A stretch of DNA of 64,000 nt from Rhodocyclaceae bacterium (GTDB lineage: Bacteria > Pseudomonadota > Gammaproteobacteria > Burkholderiales > Usitatibacteraceae): assembly GCA_020247545.1 (NCBI GenBank), contig JADCIX010000036.1:35490-99489 (forward strand). Direction: 5' to 3'. The notes below the pieces were generated by a model. It saw only the letters and a program-made list of their open reading frames with translations. It was not told the origin of the DNA and did no database searches. Position 1 is the stretch's first letter. The number at the start of each line of letters is the position of its first letter. Position numbers and translations under genes: made by a program. Below, piece by piece: positions 29,230-37,060 of this stretch.

Positions 29230-32168
29230 GCCGCAAGCTCCCTATTCAATTGCTCAAGCACCTTCGGCAAGTCATTCCCAAAAAGTTGGTACACCTTGCC
29301 GATGCCGCCCTGCTGCGCAAAGGGCGCGTATTCGAAATCTTCTTTTTCAATGCCAAGGTTGGCTGCGATGTGGTCGCGGATCATTTCTAGCCAGTGGGTT
29401 TGTTCGGGGGTGAACGGGAATGATGATGGTAAGGGCGAACTTGGGCCCCGGCCTTCGCCGGGGAGACTACTTTTTATTGATGGTGACTGGTTTTGTTGTG
29501 CCATCCATGCGTTGAAGTTGGCGTGAACGCGTTCCGGGTAGGGAACGAGTTCGTTTTCTTGGTGCATAGCGTAGCGAACGAGTGAAACGAGGTCCGTGAG
29601 GATGCGCTTTGCACTCGCACCCTTGACTTTGGTTTTGTCGAGCGCGGCATAGGCTTGCCAGAGCTGGCTTTCGCTCCAAAGGCGCGGCGGGGCGTGAACA
29701 GCATCGGCCAGGGCTTTGAGGTCTTCGAAGCGCAGCGGTGCTTTGGTGGGGCGGTTATACAAAATTTGTAGGGCGGTGATTTCGTCTTTGTGGTCTTGGA
29801 TGAATTGCTCGAATGAGGTGACGATACCTTTGGCGCGTTCGCGTGCGGCTTCGGAGAAGCCTGCTTCGATGAGCTGGTCTTGGGTGACTTCGTCGATGAC
29901 TTGTTCGTTTTGTTTCTTTAGTTCGAGGATGAGGTTGCGGAGCGCGGGATCGAAGAGGGGTTTGACCGCAGCGGTGGCTATGGCGTTGTAGGAAAAGTCA
30001 AATTGGGCCCCCGCCTGCGCGGGGGCGGGGGCGACGGGTGACGAAACTTGGGCCCCCGCCTGCGCGGGGGCGGGGGTCAGCGGGAGTGAAGCTGGCGTGG
30101 TAAGTTCGAATTCGCGGTCAGGATTTAGGGCGTCGACGATGCGGCGGCTTAAATCCTTGAGCGTGTAGCCGCCAGATGCGTTGATGATGCGTGTTTTGGC
30201 AGCGTCATCAAGATCGCGGTCTAGGCGTGAAAGTCTGGCGGCGACACTTGAGAGCACATCGGGCTCGGTGTTGCCGAGTGCTACGGCTTGCAGGAGCTTA
30301 TCGAACGGCACCGATTTCTTTTGGTCCATCGGCCGCGAATCAGTCATATCGCGTTCGCATACGCCCACACAATCCACGATTACAAAGTGGTCTTTGGCTT
30401 TAGCGTCAGGCGTGACGGCGCGCAGATCATCCGGGTTGATAACGCGTACACCACGGCCTTTCATTTGCTCAAAGAAGTTGCGCGATTTCACCGAGCGCAT
30501 GAACACCACAATCTCCACCGGCTTGATGTCGGTGCCGGTGGCGATCATGTCTACTGTCACTGCCACACGCGGGAAATAGCTATTGCGGAATGACTTGATC
30601 AGCTCTTCCGGGTCACCCTGCGTGCGATAGGTGATCTTTTGTGCGAACTCGTTGCCCTTGGCGAATTCTTCGCGCAGGATTTCGACAATCTTCTCGGCGT
30701 GGTTATCGTCTTTGGCAAAGAAGAGCGTCTTGGGTACATCCGTGCGGCCCGCGAAGATCTCGGTAAACAGTTTGTCGCGAAAGGTGCGGATGACGGTACG
30801 AATCTGGTCCGGCGTTTGCACCGCGCGATCGAGTTCATTTGGTTCGTACTCGAAGTCTTCGTCGAGTTGCTCCCAGCGCGTCTTGCGCGTGGCGCGATCG
30901 CGATAGCCCACCGAGTAGCCCGCCTCAACCTTGCTGCCCGCCTCTGTCACTTCGGTCTTGATGCGATAAACGTCGTAGTTGACGTTCACGCCATCCGCCA
31001 CCGCTTGCTCGTGGCCGTATTCCATCACGAGGTTTTTGTTAAAGAAGCCGAAGGTCTGTTTGCTCGGTGTAGCGGTCAAGCCAATGAGGTAGGCATCGAA
31101 GTATTCAAGCACCTGCCGCCAGAGGTTGTAGATGGAGCGGTGGGCTTCGTCGGTGATGATGATGTCGAAGGATTCAATCGGCACGCGCGGGTTGTACTCA
31201 ATCGGATCAGGTTCTTTGAAAAGCTGCGCAGCGCCCTCGGCTGAGGTTTCATCATCTTCAGCGGCCAGTTCACGGCCTTTGAGCATCGAATACATGCGCT
31301 GGATAGTGCAGATAGTCACGCGCGCAGTCGTGTCGAGCTTATTCGACGATAGATGCTGGACGATGTACTCCTCGCCGAACTTGTAGTTGTTGTACGGCGA
31401 TTCGTATTGATCAAACTCTTTCTTGGTCTGGCGGCCAAGGTTGCCGCGATCGACCAGAAACAAGATGCGCTTCGCGCCGGCGAACTTAATCAGGCGGTAA
31501 ATGAAGCTGATTGCGGTGTAGGTCTTGCCGCTGCCGGTCGCCATTTGGATTAGCGCACGCGGCTTGTTGGCGGCAAGAGACTTTTCAAGATTGGTGATGG
31601 CGGTGATCTGGGCGGGCCACAGGTCCGCGAGCTGTCGCGGCGGTAGCGGTGGCATGTGCTGCATCCGCGCAAGGAATGTAGCGTCGGGCGCATTGGCAGG
31701 CGGTACTGAACCATCTCCGGTAGAAAGTACTGTGGTGGTGTGCGTGTGAGCGAGCCACTCGGCTAATGTGTCCGGCTGGTGAAACGCAAAGACGTTCCGC
31801 GCTCGTGGCGAGGGGTCGAAGCCGTTCGTGAAGTGTGTTTCCACGCCGGTTGATTCATACAAGAATGGCAGCGGCCGACGCCACGCAGGGAGTGAGGATG
31901 GCAAGCCTTGTGCGTATTTGCCGCTTTGCACTTCTACACCGGTGAGTGTTGCGCCTTGCTTCTTGGCTTCGATGACTCCGGCGGCTTTGCCATCGATGTA
32001 AAGCAGGTAATCCGCGAAACCAAAGCCGGTGTTGAGGGGGAACTCACGAATCGCGACGCCACGGGTGGCGTGGATGTTTGCATCCTTCAAATCGAACACC
32101 TGCCAACCCGCTGCGGTCAGCAGTTTGTCTATGTCGATGCGCGCGAGTTGTTCGGGTTGCGGGGGCAT
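29226..32168 (-). CDS. hsdR: Type I restriction enzyme endonuclease/translocase subunit
   Basis: The product is 980 aa. The N-terminal nuclease has GFADYLLYIDG...GVIEAKK (D53, E67xK69). A superfamily 2 motor follows with Walker A MATGSGKTYTA and Walker B ITDEAHRS. The C-terminal EcoEI-type region ends FGNDLPKVLEQLN. It cleaves unmodified DNA after translocation. The reading frame contains inserted GC-rich palindromic repeats encoding PAPAQAGAQ twice (about residues 693-722) and a related LPGEGRGP segment (about 902-910). These lie in linkers and keep the frame. Confidence 0.94.
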   Translation of the reverse strand: MPPQPEQLARIDIDKLLTAAGWQVFDLKDANIHATRGVAIREFPLNTGFGFADYLLYIDGKAAGVIEAKKQGATLTGVEVQSGKYAQGLPSSLPAWRRPLPFLYESTGVETHFTNGFDPSPRARNVFAFHQPDTLAEWLAHTHTTTVLSTGDGSVPPANAPDATFLARMQHMPPLPPRQLADLWPAQITAITNLEKSLAANKPRALIQMATGSGKTYTAISFIYRLIKFAGAKRILFLVDRGNLGRQTKKEFDQYESPYNNYKFGEEYIVQHLSSNKLDTTARVTICTIQRMYSMLKGRELAAEDDETSAEGAAQLFKEPDPIEYNPRVPIESFDIIITDEAHRSIYNLWRQVLEYFDAYLIGLTATPSKQTFGFFNKNLVMEYGHEQAVADGVNVNYDVYRIKTEVTEAGSKVEAGYSVGYRDRATRKTRWEQLDEDFEYEPNELDRAVQTPDQIRTVIRTFRDKLFTEIFAGRTDVPKTLFFAKDDNHAEKIVEILREEFAKGNEFAQKITYRTQGDPEELIKSFRNSYFPRVAVTVDMIATGTDIKPVEIVVFMRSVKSRNFFEQMKGRGVRVINPDDLRAVTPDAKAKDHFVIVDCVGVCERDMTDSRPMDQKKSVPFDKLLQAVALGNTEPDVLSSVAARLSRLDRDLDDAAKTRIINASGGYTLKDLSRRIVDALNPDREFELTTPASLPLTPAPAQAGAQVSSPVAPAPAQAGAQFDFSYNAIATAAVKPLFDPALRNLILELKKQNEQVIDEVTQDQLIEAGFSEAARERAKGIVTSFEQFIQDHKDEITALQILYNRPTKAPLRFEDLKALADAVHAPPRLWSESQLWQAYAALDKTKVKGASAKRILTDLVSLVRYAMHQENELVPYPERVHANFNAWMAQQNQSPSIKSSLPGEGRGPSSPLPSSFPFTPEQTHWLEMIRDHIAANLGIEKEDFEYAPFAQQGGIGKVYQLFGNDLPKVLEQLNRELAA
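29441..29465. repeat. Third REP-like palindrome variant inside hsdR
   Basis: It begins with the same TTGGGCCCC as the repeats at 30003 and 30048 and continues into a hairpin CCCCGGC/GCCGGGG. It encodes SLPGEGRGPSS in the hsdR C-terminal linker. Confidence 0.6.
30003..30092. repeat. Two tandem 45-bp palindromic REP-like repeats inside hsdR
   Basis: Two copies start at 30003 and 30048. Each opens with TTGGGCCCCCGCCTGCGCGG and can form a strong GC hairpin (CCCCCGC/GCGGGGG). The first 29 bases are the same in both. The 45-bp period is a multiple of three, so hsdR stays in frame. They look like a mobile palindromic element that entered coding DNA. Confidence 0.75.
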
Positions 32169-32280
32169 CGCGCCACTTTACAGAAGTTAGTTATTACAGC
32201 AAGCCTCTCGAACATGGGGAGAGGGTTTTGGCTACAACGATCGACCAAGCTTTCTAGCGCGTTCCGCGCTGCTGCGCAGT

Positions 32281-32511
32281 CTAAGTTTTCTGATTTGGCA
32301 AGTGTTCGACCAGTTGTTCGATCCGGCAACCAAAATATTCGCAAAGTCTGTCGAGAACATCTGCGGTGGGGTTATACCCGCGATGATTCGACAGCTTTGA
32401 AAGCGTCATGCGATGGATACCAGTTGCAGCAGCAATCTCAACAAGCGTAATGACGCGCCCCTCGGTGAACTCTCGTTTCGCAATTAGTTCTTTCAGCCGA
32501 AATCGCAACAT
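32281..32511 (-). CDS. Small XRE/Cro-type helix-turn-helix regulator
   Basis: The product is 76 aa and essentially one HTH_XRE domain: VITLVEIAAATGIHRMTLSK (helices 2-3), then TADVLDRLCEYFGCRIEQLV, the usual Cro/CI C-terminal part. It lies 112 nt upstream of hsdR on the same strand and divergent from the integrase module. It could delay restriction after entry into a new host, as R-M control proteins do, or control the integrase. The choice is inference from position. Confidence 0.8.
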   Translation of the reverse strand: MLRFRLKELIAKREFTEGRVITLVEIAAATGIHRMTLSKLSNHRGYNPTADVLDRLCEYFGCRIEQLVEHLPNQKT

Positions 32512-32594
32512 TGTTGATAGTCATTAATTGCAGGTGAAGCGTAAATATATCAAAAGAACTTGACAGACTTCAAAAAGTCCATAAAGGGCTTTTT

Positions 32595-32614
32595 ATGATA
32601 ACAATAATTATCAT
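32595..32614. promoter_or_regulatory. Palindromic candidate operator in front of the integrase module
   Basis: ATGATAA and TTATCAT are 7-bp inverted arms around CAATAA, about 30 nt upstream of the HTH gene start. Just upstream is another dyad, GACTT-caaa-AAGTC (32566-32579). The gap 32512-32644 is AT-rich and probably holds both divergent promoters. Confidence 0.45.
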
Positions 32615-32644
32615 ACAAAGTCCAATAACATCATGGAGCTAACG

Positions 32645-33028
32645 ATGGAACAGACGTATCTGACCACCGAAGAACTTTCGCAGCGCATTAAGTACGACAG
32701 CAGAACGATTCGCGAGCGCCTCATGGATAGTGTCCTCATCGAGGGCGTGCACTACATCCGGCCATTTGGCGGGAGGAAGATTCTCTTCATTTGGGAATCT
32801 ATCCAAAAAGACATCGGCGTGTGTTCCGCACGCTCGGCGACCTTCATTCTCGCAACAACTACGGGCGCCGCTCATGCCTTGTGTGCGCGTTCAGGAGGGC
32901 AAGCTTTTCTACGACTTCCGTGTTCGTGGAAAACGTTGTCGCGAATACACCCAGTTGGCGGACACTGCTGCAAACAGGAAACTCGCGGAAAAGACTCTTG
33001 CGCGACTGTGTGCAGCGCTTTCTTCTAG
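32645..33028 (+). CDS. Helix-turn-helix / excisionase-like protein overlapping the integrase
   Basis: The N-terminal 60 residues look real: MEQTYLTTEELSQRIKYDSR, then an HTH-like segment and YIRPFGGRKILFIWESIQKD, as in small DNA-binding proteins encoded before DUF3596-type integrases. The start at 32645 has GGAG seven bases upstream; another ATG is at 32633. The last 60 or so codons overlap the integrase in another frame and lack domain character, so the true C-terminus is uncertain. Both frames are open across 32730-33028. Confidence 0.55.
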   Translation: MEQTYLTTEELSQRIKYDSRTIRERLMDSVLIEGVHYIRPFGGRKILFIWESIQKDIGVCSARSATFILATTTGAAHALCARSGGQAFLRLPCSWKTLSRIHPVGGHCCKQETRGKDSCATVCSAFF

Positions 33029-34247
33029 TTCGTTCGACTACGGAGAGTTTTTTCCTGGCAGCGCAACGGCGGCGCAGTTCCTTGGGCCTCCAGCACCAGA
33101 CCTGCAACCCGAACCTGTAGTTACCCCCGCCGGTTCGGCACTCGCTGCCGTACTCTCCGCGCAATCTAGCGCAGCCGGAAAAACAACGCCGCTTTTGAAG
33201 GATTTCGCCGAACTCTGGTTTGCAGAAGCGAAGGTAGGCTGGCGTGCGACATATCAGCGAACAGTTCGCGACATTCTGGATAACCACCTTTGCAAAGCGC
33301 TTGGTGATGTGCAGGTAAGTGCCATCACGCGCGCGCAGTTGTTGGCATTTCGCGCAATGGTGGCATCGAAGAAGGGCCGTCGGAAGGATGCAACGTTGTC
33401 ACCCGCTCGCGTGAATACGGTCATGCTGATCACAAAGCAGATTCGGGAAGAGGCCGCTGATCGCTATGACTTCACATGCACCTTTGTCCGCATCAAAGCG
33501 CTGAAGGTGCCGAAGTCCGACGTGAAGCCGTTCACAATGGAAGAGGTAAAGCTGATCCTCGATAGCGTGCGCGCGGACTACAAGACGTACTTCCTGACAC
33601 GCTTCTTTACGGACATGCGTACAGGTGAAGTTGACGGTTTGAAGTGGAAGAACGTCGACTTCGAGAATCGCCAAATCCTGATTCGCAAAACGATCGTGCG
33701 AGGTGAGGAGGAATACACCAAGAACGATGCCTCACAACGCGAGATCAAGATGAACGCGATGGTCTACAACGCGTTGCTCGAACATAAGGAGGTCACGGGC
33801 CACATTTCAGAGACGGTCTTCTGCAACTCCGAAGGCAAGCCTCTTGAAAACATCAACGTGACCAAGCGTGTTTGGTATCCGCTGCTGCGCTATCTCGGAT
33901 TGCAAGCACGTCGGCCATACCAAACGCGCCACACGGCCGCAACGATGTGGCTCGCAGCGGGAGAAAACCCGGAATGGATCGCGCGTCAGATGGGGCACGC
34001 CAACACCGAGATGTTGTTCACCGTCTATTCACGCTTTGTGCCGAACCTGACTCGCAGAGACGGTTCAGCGCTGGAGAAGATGATTGGCCCGCTGTTTGAT
34101 TCGGGTGCCGCAAATGATGAAACACCATCAGATGCTGATGTTGCAAAGGCCGCAAATGACAGTGATGCGGTCGGTGGATCGGAGGAGGGCGCAGCAACCC
34201 CTCTCCAGACCAGTAGGTCAGCCAGAAAGCGCGGCGGTAAACGTTGA
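32874..34247 (+). CDS. Tyrosine recombinase / phage-type integrase (DUF3596 arm domain)
   Basis: The product is 457 aa from the ATG at 32874. The N-terminal arm-binding domain (VRVQEGKLFYDFRVRGKRC) matches the DUF3596 pattern. The catalytic domain carries the Arg in TDMRTGEVDGLKW, the Lys in YTKNDASQREI, box II YQTRHTAATMWLAAGENP and GHANTEMLFTVYSRF with the active-site Tyr. The tail after about residue 410 is low-complexity. It probably integrated the island next to thrW, although it lies at the opposite end from the tRNA. Confidence 0.9.
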   Translation: MPCVRVQEGKLFYDFRVRGKRCREYTQLADTAANRKLAEKTLARLCAALSSSSFDYGEFFPGSATAAQFLGPPAPDLQPEPVVTPAGSALAAVLSAQSSAAGKTTPLLKDFAELWFAEAKVGWRATYQRTVRDILDNHLCKALGDVQVSAITRAQLLAFRAMVASKKGRRKDATLSPARVNTVMLITKQIREEAADRYDFTCTFVRIKALKVPKSDVKPFTMEEVKLILDSVRADYKTYFLTRFFTDMRTGEVDGLKWKNVDFENRQILIRKTIVRGEEEYTKNDASQREIKMNAMVYNALLEHKEVTGHISETVFCNSEGKPLENINVTKRVWYPLLRYLGLQARRPYQTRHTAATMWLAAGENPEWIARQMGHANTEMLFTVYSRFVPNLTRRDGSALEKMIGPLFDSGAANDETPSDADVAKAANDSDAVGGSEEGAATPLQTSRSARKRGGKR

Positions 34248-34351
34248 CCTCGAACTTCATAAACCAGCTTCAAAACGTTGTGGCCCATGGCATCGCATGG
34301 CCCCAGTGAAGATTTAGGCCACAACCGAATCCCACCAATAAAGGAAGAGAC

Positions 34352-34642
34352 ATGCCGAACGCAATCGCATACAAGAATTTGGTTGAAGTCGTCGCCCGTG
34401 TGTTCTTTGTGCAGCAACTTCAAACCTACGATGGCCGCGGCCTGATTAAGTTGGAGCTTACGAATTCAAGCCAGACGGTAACCGCGAAGGTGGATGCCGC
34501 GCTCGTGCGCGGCAAAGATAAATTGATCGATGGGGAAGCCTATCGCTGCCAAATTGTGCGAGAGCAAGATCCGCTACTCGGCGAATACCGGATCCTCGGC
34601 ATGACCCGTTACGAAAATCCGGAAAAGCTATTCACCCATTGA
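34352..34642 (+). CDS. Small unrecognised protein
   Basis: The product is 96 aa with a good ribosome site (GGAAGAG before the ATG). It is not recognised. It has alternating hydrophobic strands (GLIKLELTN, TVTAKVDAALVRG, YRCQIVREQ, EYRILGMTRY), compatible with a small beta-barrel of OB type. It overlaps the next gene by four bases, so the pair is probably co-expressed. It lies 104 nt after the integrase, and whether it belongs to the island is unclear. Confidence 0.55.
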   Translation: MPNAIAYKNLVEVVARVFFVQQLQTYDGRGLIKLELTNSSQTVTAKVDAALVRGKDKLIDGEAYRCQIVREQDPLLGEYRILGMTRYENPEKLFTH

Positions 34643-35178
34643 TTCCACTGGGTGGCTGTGTTCGGGAGGAAGTTGCAGAAGCATTCCGTGCGCTTGACCT
34701 GTCATGGAAAAATCCAGGCCTGCGCAATTTCATGGCGCGCGTGTTCAGTAACCCGGAGTTCACAGCGGAATGGGTAATGGCACCGCGCGCACTTGATTGC
34801 ACAGACGTCGAGCCGAACGGATTAATGGAGGAGGCCGTGTATGCCTGTTTTCAAATTCGCGCGAACCCATTTCTGACGAGTTTCCAAAAAGAAATTGCTA
34901 TGGCCGCGCTGATCCTAAGTCGCCCTGGGCGGCAGTGGGTGCGTGGCAACGACTCGCTGCGTGTTGTGGTGCCAGACTCGCTGCACCTAGCTCACGCAGA
35001 CATGAAGTGGCTCTCAATATGCTATCCGGATACCTACTCAAAGCTGATGGGTATTTGGGCGAGCCTCGATACCGCTGACCCGGCGTTAGACCATGCGGGT
35101 GCAAACGGTGTGTTGCACGCCGCGACTTGGATGGCGCTTGGCTACCTGCCGCCGGCGCAGTCGGATTTTGCTAACTAA
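34639..35178 (+). CDS. Unrecognised protein, partner of the preceding small gene
   Basis: The product is 179 aa from a TTG that overlaps the previous stop (TTGA). It is mostly alpha-helical by composition, with several tryptophans (WKNPG, EWVMAPRALDC, MKWLSICYP, ATWMALGYLPP). There is no signal peptide or membrane segment. I know of no family match. Codon pattern and tight coupling support it as a real gene. Confidence 0.5.
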   Translation: MIPLGGCVREEVAEAFRALDLSWKNPGLRNFMARVFSNPEFTAEWVMAPRALDCTDVEPNGLMEEAVYACFQIRANPFLTSFQKEIAMAALILSRPGRQWVRGNDSLRVVVPDSLHLAHADMKWLSICYPDTYSKLMGIWASLDTADPALDHAGANGVLHAATWMALGYLPPAQSDFAN

Positions 35179-35203
35179 TGGGTCAGAGATATAGACTTGC
35201 TCA

Positions 35204-35494
35204 ATGAATACCATCATCACTTACTACCTAGAGCTCGTTGGCGAGCATCTTACGGTTTCGCTAAGTCGTGTATTTTTAGGCGCGACGCTATTCCTCTTGC
35301 CATTTGTCGCTTGCGCGATTGGGCTCTGGGTATCGGAGTCCAATCTGCTCATATTTACTGGTCCGTGGGCGAGCAAGTTTGCTTCCGCAGCGTTGTTGAT
35401 TTACGGCTTCAATATCTCATTCGGCGTGTTCTTCTCGTTGGGCGAGGGGCATAGCGAATACATGACGCTAGGAGAGGGAGCAAGTCGCTCCTAG
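35204..35494 (+). CDS. Small membrane protein, function unknown
   Basis: The product is 96 aa with two hydrophobic segments (about residues 20-45 and 58-78). It is not recognised. It begins 25 nt after the preceding gene and converges on the flavin reductase gene. It may be the last gene of the integrase-side transcript. Confidence 0.45.
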   Translation: MNTIITYYLELVGEHLTVSLSRVFLGATLFLLPFVACAIGLWVSESNLLIFTGPWASKFASAALLIYGFNISFGVFFSLGEGHSEYMTLGEGASRS

Positions 35495-35573
35495 TCTGGA
35501 CAGGCTCTTCGAGCCGAATGAATTGACATAGCTCGGGAAATTGCAGAGAAGAGGTCGGGCAGGACGCACGGAG

Positions 35574-36146
35574 CTACTTTTTTGTAGCTTCCACCACATC
35601 GCCAGTCGCGAAAAATTGTCCGCCCGCCACGTAGTGAATGGTGCGCAATTCATCAAAACCTTCAAAGTGCCAGCGGCCGTCGCTAAACACGCGATCATCA
35701 GCCCATGCCGCAACGACTTCGCCAAGGTACAAGTCATAACGTTCTTGGTTCCGGGGTTCGACGATGACCCTGCACTCAAGCCACGCCACGCATCCTTCGA
35801 CAAGCGGCACGTCGATCAAACTCGACGCAAATGGAATGATCCCGCATTTGGCAAACTTGTCGCGATCCGGTAGATCATTCGCGCTGATCGATCCGACATC
35901 AACTGTCGCTTGGGCTTGGGCGCGGCAAGGAACGCTTAATGCAAACACGCCGGATTCATCGACTAGTTGTTTGGTGTAGGTGTTTTTGTCGATTACCACC
36001 GCCACCTTGCACGGCATGAAATCGAGCGCCATATTCCATGCAGCCGCCATGACATTGGTGCGACCGCTCGCTGCGCTAGTCACGAGTACCGTCGGGCCGT
36101 GGTTGAGCAGGCGATACGCTTTGGACAACTCGACCGGTATTCTCAT
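35574..36146 (-). CDS. Flavin reductase-like protein (FMN-binding split barrel)
   Basis: The product is 190 aa. The family pattern is visible: GPTVLVTSAASGRTNVMAAA near the N-terminus, a KNTYTKQLVDESGVFALSVP segment and C-terminal LRTIHYVAGGQFF. Such proteins bind FMN and either supply reduced flavin to partners or act as oxidoreductases. It sits beside a cupin gene on the same strand and near the siderophore-receptor cluster. A role in reducing N-O bonds or ferric iron would fit the locus but is inference. Confidence 0.8.
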   Translation of the reverse strand: MRIPVELSKAYRLLNHGPTVLVTSAASGRTNVMAAAWNMALDFMPCKVAVVIDKNTYTKQLVDESGVFALSVPCRAQAQATVDVGSISANDLPDRDKFAKCGIIPFASSLIDVPLVEGCVAWLECRVIVEPRNQERYDLYLGEVVAAWADDRVFSDGRWHFEGFDELRTIHYVAGGQFFATGDVVEATKK

Positions 36147-36179
36147 CTACGCTCCCATACACCTGTGAACTTGGAACAG

Positions 36180-36536
36180 CTAAGCTGGCCGATCCACGAT
36201 CATGTATCTCTTTAGTATGGGCTCGATCACTTCGAAGGTCCCTGATAGCCCGGGGCCGCCAACAAAACTGTCGCCCGGTCCGTATTCTTTAGACACCCCG
36301 TTATCGTCCGTCACTCGACACCTGCCAGAGATAACTTGGAAGTACTCGTGTTGATGGGGACCGAATTCGATTCGCCACGCGCCGACTTCGCAAGCCCACT
36401 CCCCAGCAAACACCCCATCGCGCTCATATCGATTCCAAGTTGTGCGTTTAGGATTTCCTGCAATGAGTCGCTCCGGCTTTGGGAAATCAATTTCTGGCTG
36501 GGGGGATGGTTCGTCGTAGGAGAAATGATTTTGCAT
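36180..36536 (-). CDS. Cupin-domain protein
   Basis: The product is 118 aa. A single cupin barrel is visible: GAWRIEFGPHQHEYFQVISG is motif 1, with His, His and Glu as likely metal ligands, and GPGDSFVGGPGLSGTFEV is motif 2. It resembles small EutQ/DUF861-type cupins. The substrate is unknown. It is upstream of the flavin reductase gene (33-nt gap), and both may be transcribed from the gap before the TonB receptor. Confidence 0.78.
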   Translation of the reverse strand: MQNHFSYDEPSPQPEIDFPKPERLIAGNPKRTTWNRYERDGVFAGEWACEVGAWRIEFGPHQHEYFQVISGRCRVTDDNGVSKEYGPGDSFVGGPGLSGTFEVIEPILKRYMIVDRPA

Positions 36537-36700
36537 ATCGTGTTGTTAGAGAAGCGCTAATTTTGGGTGGCATGAGCGCGCGCAATGCCCCATGACGTTT
36601 GAAAGTAACACCCACTCCCCTAGCCTAGGCCTGCGCAGCGAACGTGCAAATTGCCTCAACACATACGTCGCCACCGCTGACGGATGCCTAGATTCGAGAA

Positions 36701-36727
36701 TTGCATTGTAAAAGTTAATAATACAAT
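36701..36727 (+). promoter_or_regulatory. Shared operator-like motif, copy A
   Basis: TTGCAT, 15 bases, TACAAT, followed by TTGCGA. ATTGTA/TACAAT form an inverted repeat. The same spacing occurs at 55871-55897 and 56017-56043. It lies upstream of the TonB receptor. Confidence 0.5.
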
Positions 36728-36865
36728 TTGCGAGCCGAGACCAAATTAGATCATGAAACCAGCCAAAACTCGCAGTTGAAGTGCAGTAGGCGTTACCCGG
36801 TTAGGCCACGCCCCAATCCATCCAAGCGGCAAAGCAGCGAAATACAACAAGCCGTTTAGTTGTTC

Positions 36866-36894
36866 TTTACAAATAAAAAAAACAATGCTAATTT
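36866..36894 (+). promoter_or_regulatory. Candidate promoter of the TonB receptor gene
   Basis: TTTACA, 17-bp A-rich spacer, TAATTT, resembling a sigma70 promoter. It was identified by eye only. Confidence 0.4.
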
Positions 36895-37060
36895 GCGAAT
36901 TCGTGATCTGTGACCAAGTAATTTCGTTGCGCCTCGACTGCCTTCCGACTCTGGATCATCAGTCAAATACAAGAAGCCGTACGCGAAATTCGCGAAGCGG
37001 CAAAACAGGTTCGTGCAAAAAAGTGACGAGCTCAGTTGCGACCCAATCGACAATCTTTCA

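Larger units (their letters stand above)
36537..37060. other. Intergenic region between cupin and TonB receptor
   Basis: 524 nt without a convincing gene. It holds one copy of the TTGCAT-N15-TACAAT motif (36701-36727) and a promoter-like TTTACA-N17-TAATTT (36866-36894). The implied 5' leader of the receptor mRNA is about 160 nt. I saw no clear Fur box. Confidence 0.6.

Noticed and set aside
32560..32599. Sigma70 promoter using TTGACA at 32560
   Set aside because: No -10 box at 16-18 bp; the nearest TATGAT is 28 bp away.
34248..36560. Right attachment repeat matching the thrW 3' end
   Set aside because: I scanned for the last bases of the tRNA (TTCGGGCACCA) and saw no copy; only weak TGGCCC motifs.
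36537..37060. Fur box before the siderophore receptor
   Set aside because: No stretch close to the GATAAT inverted triplet was seen; control by the local GntR seems likelier.
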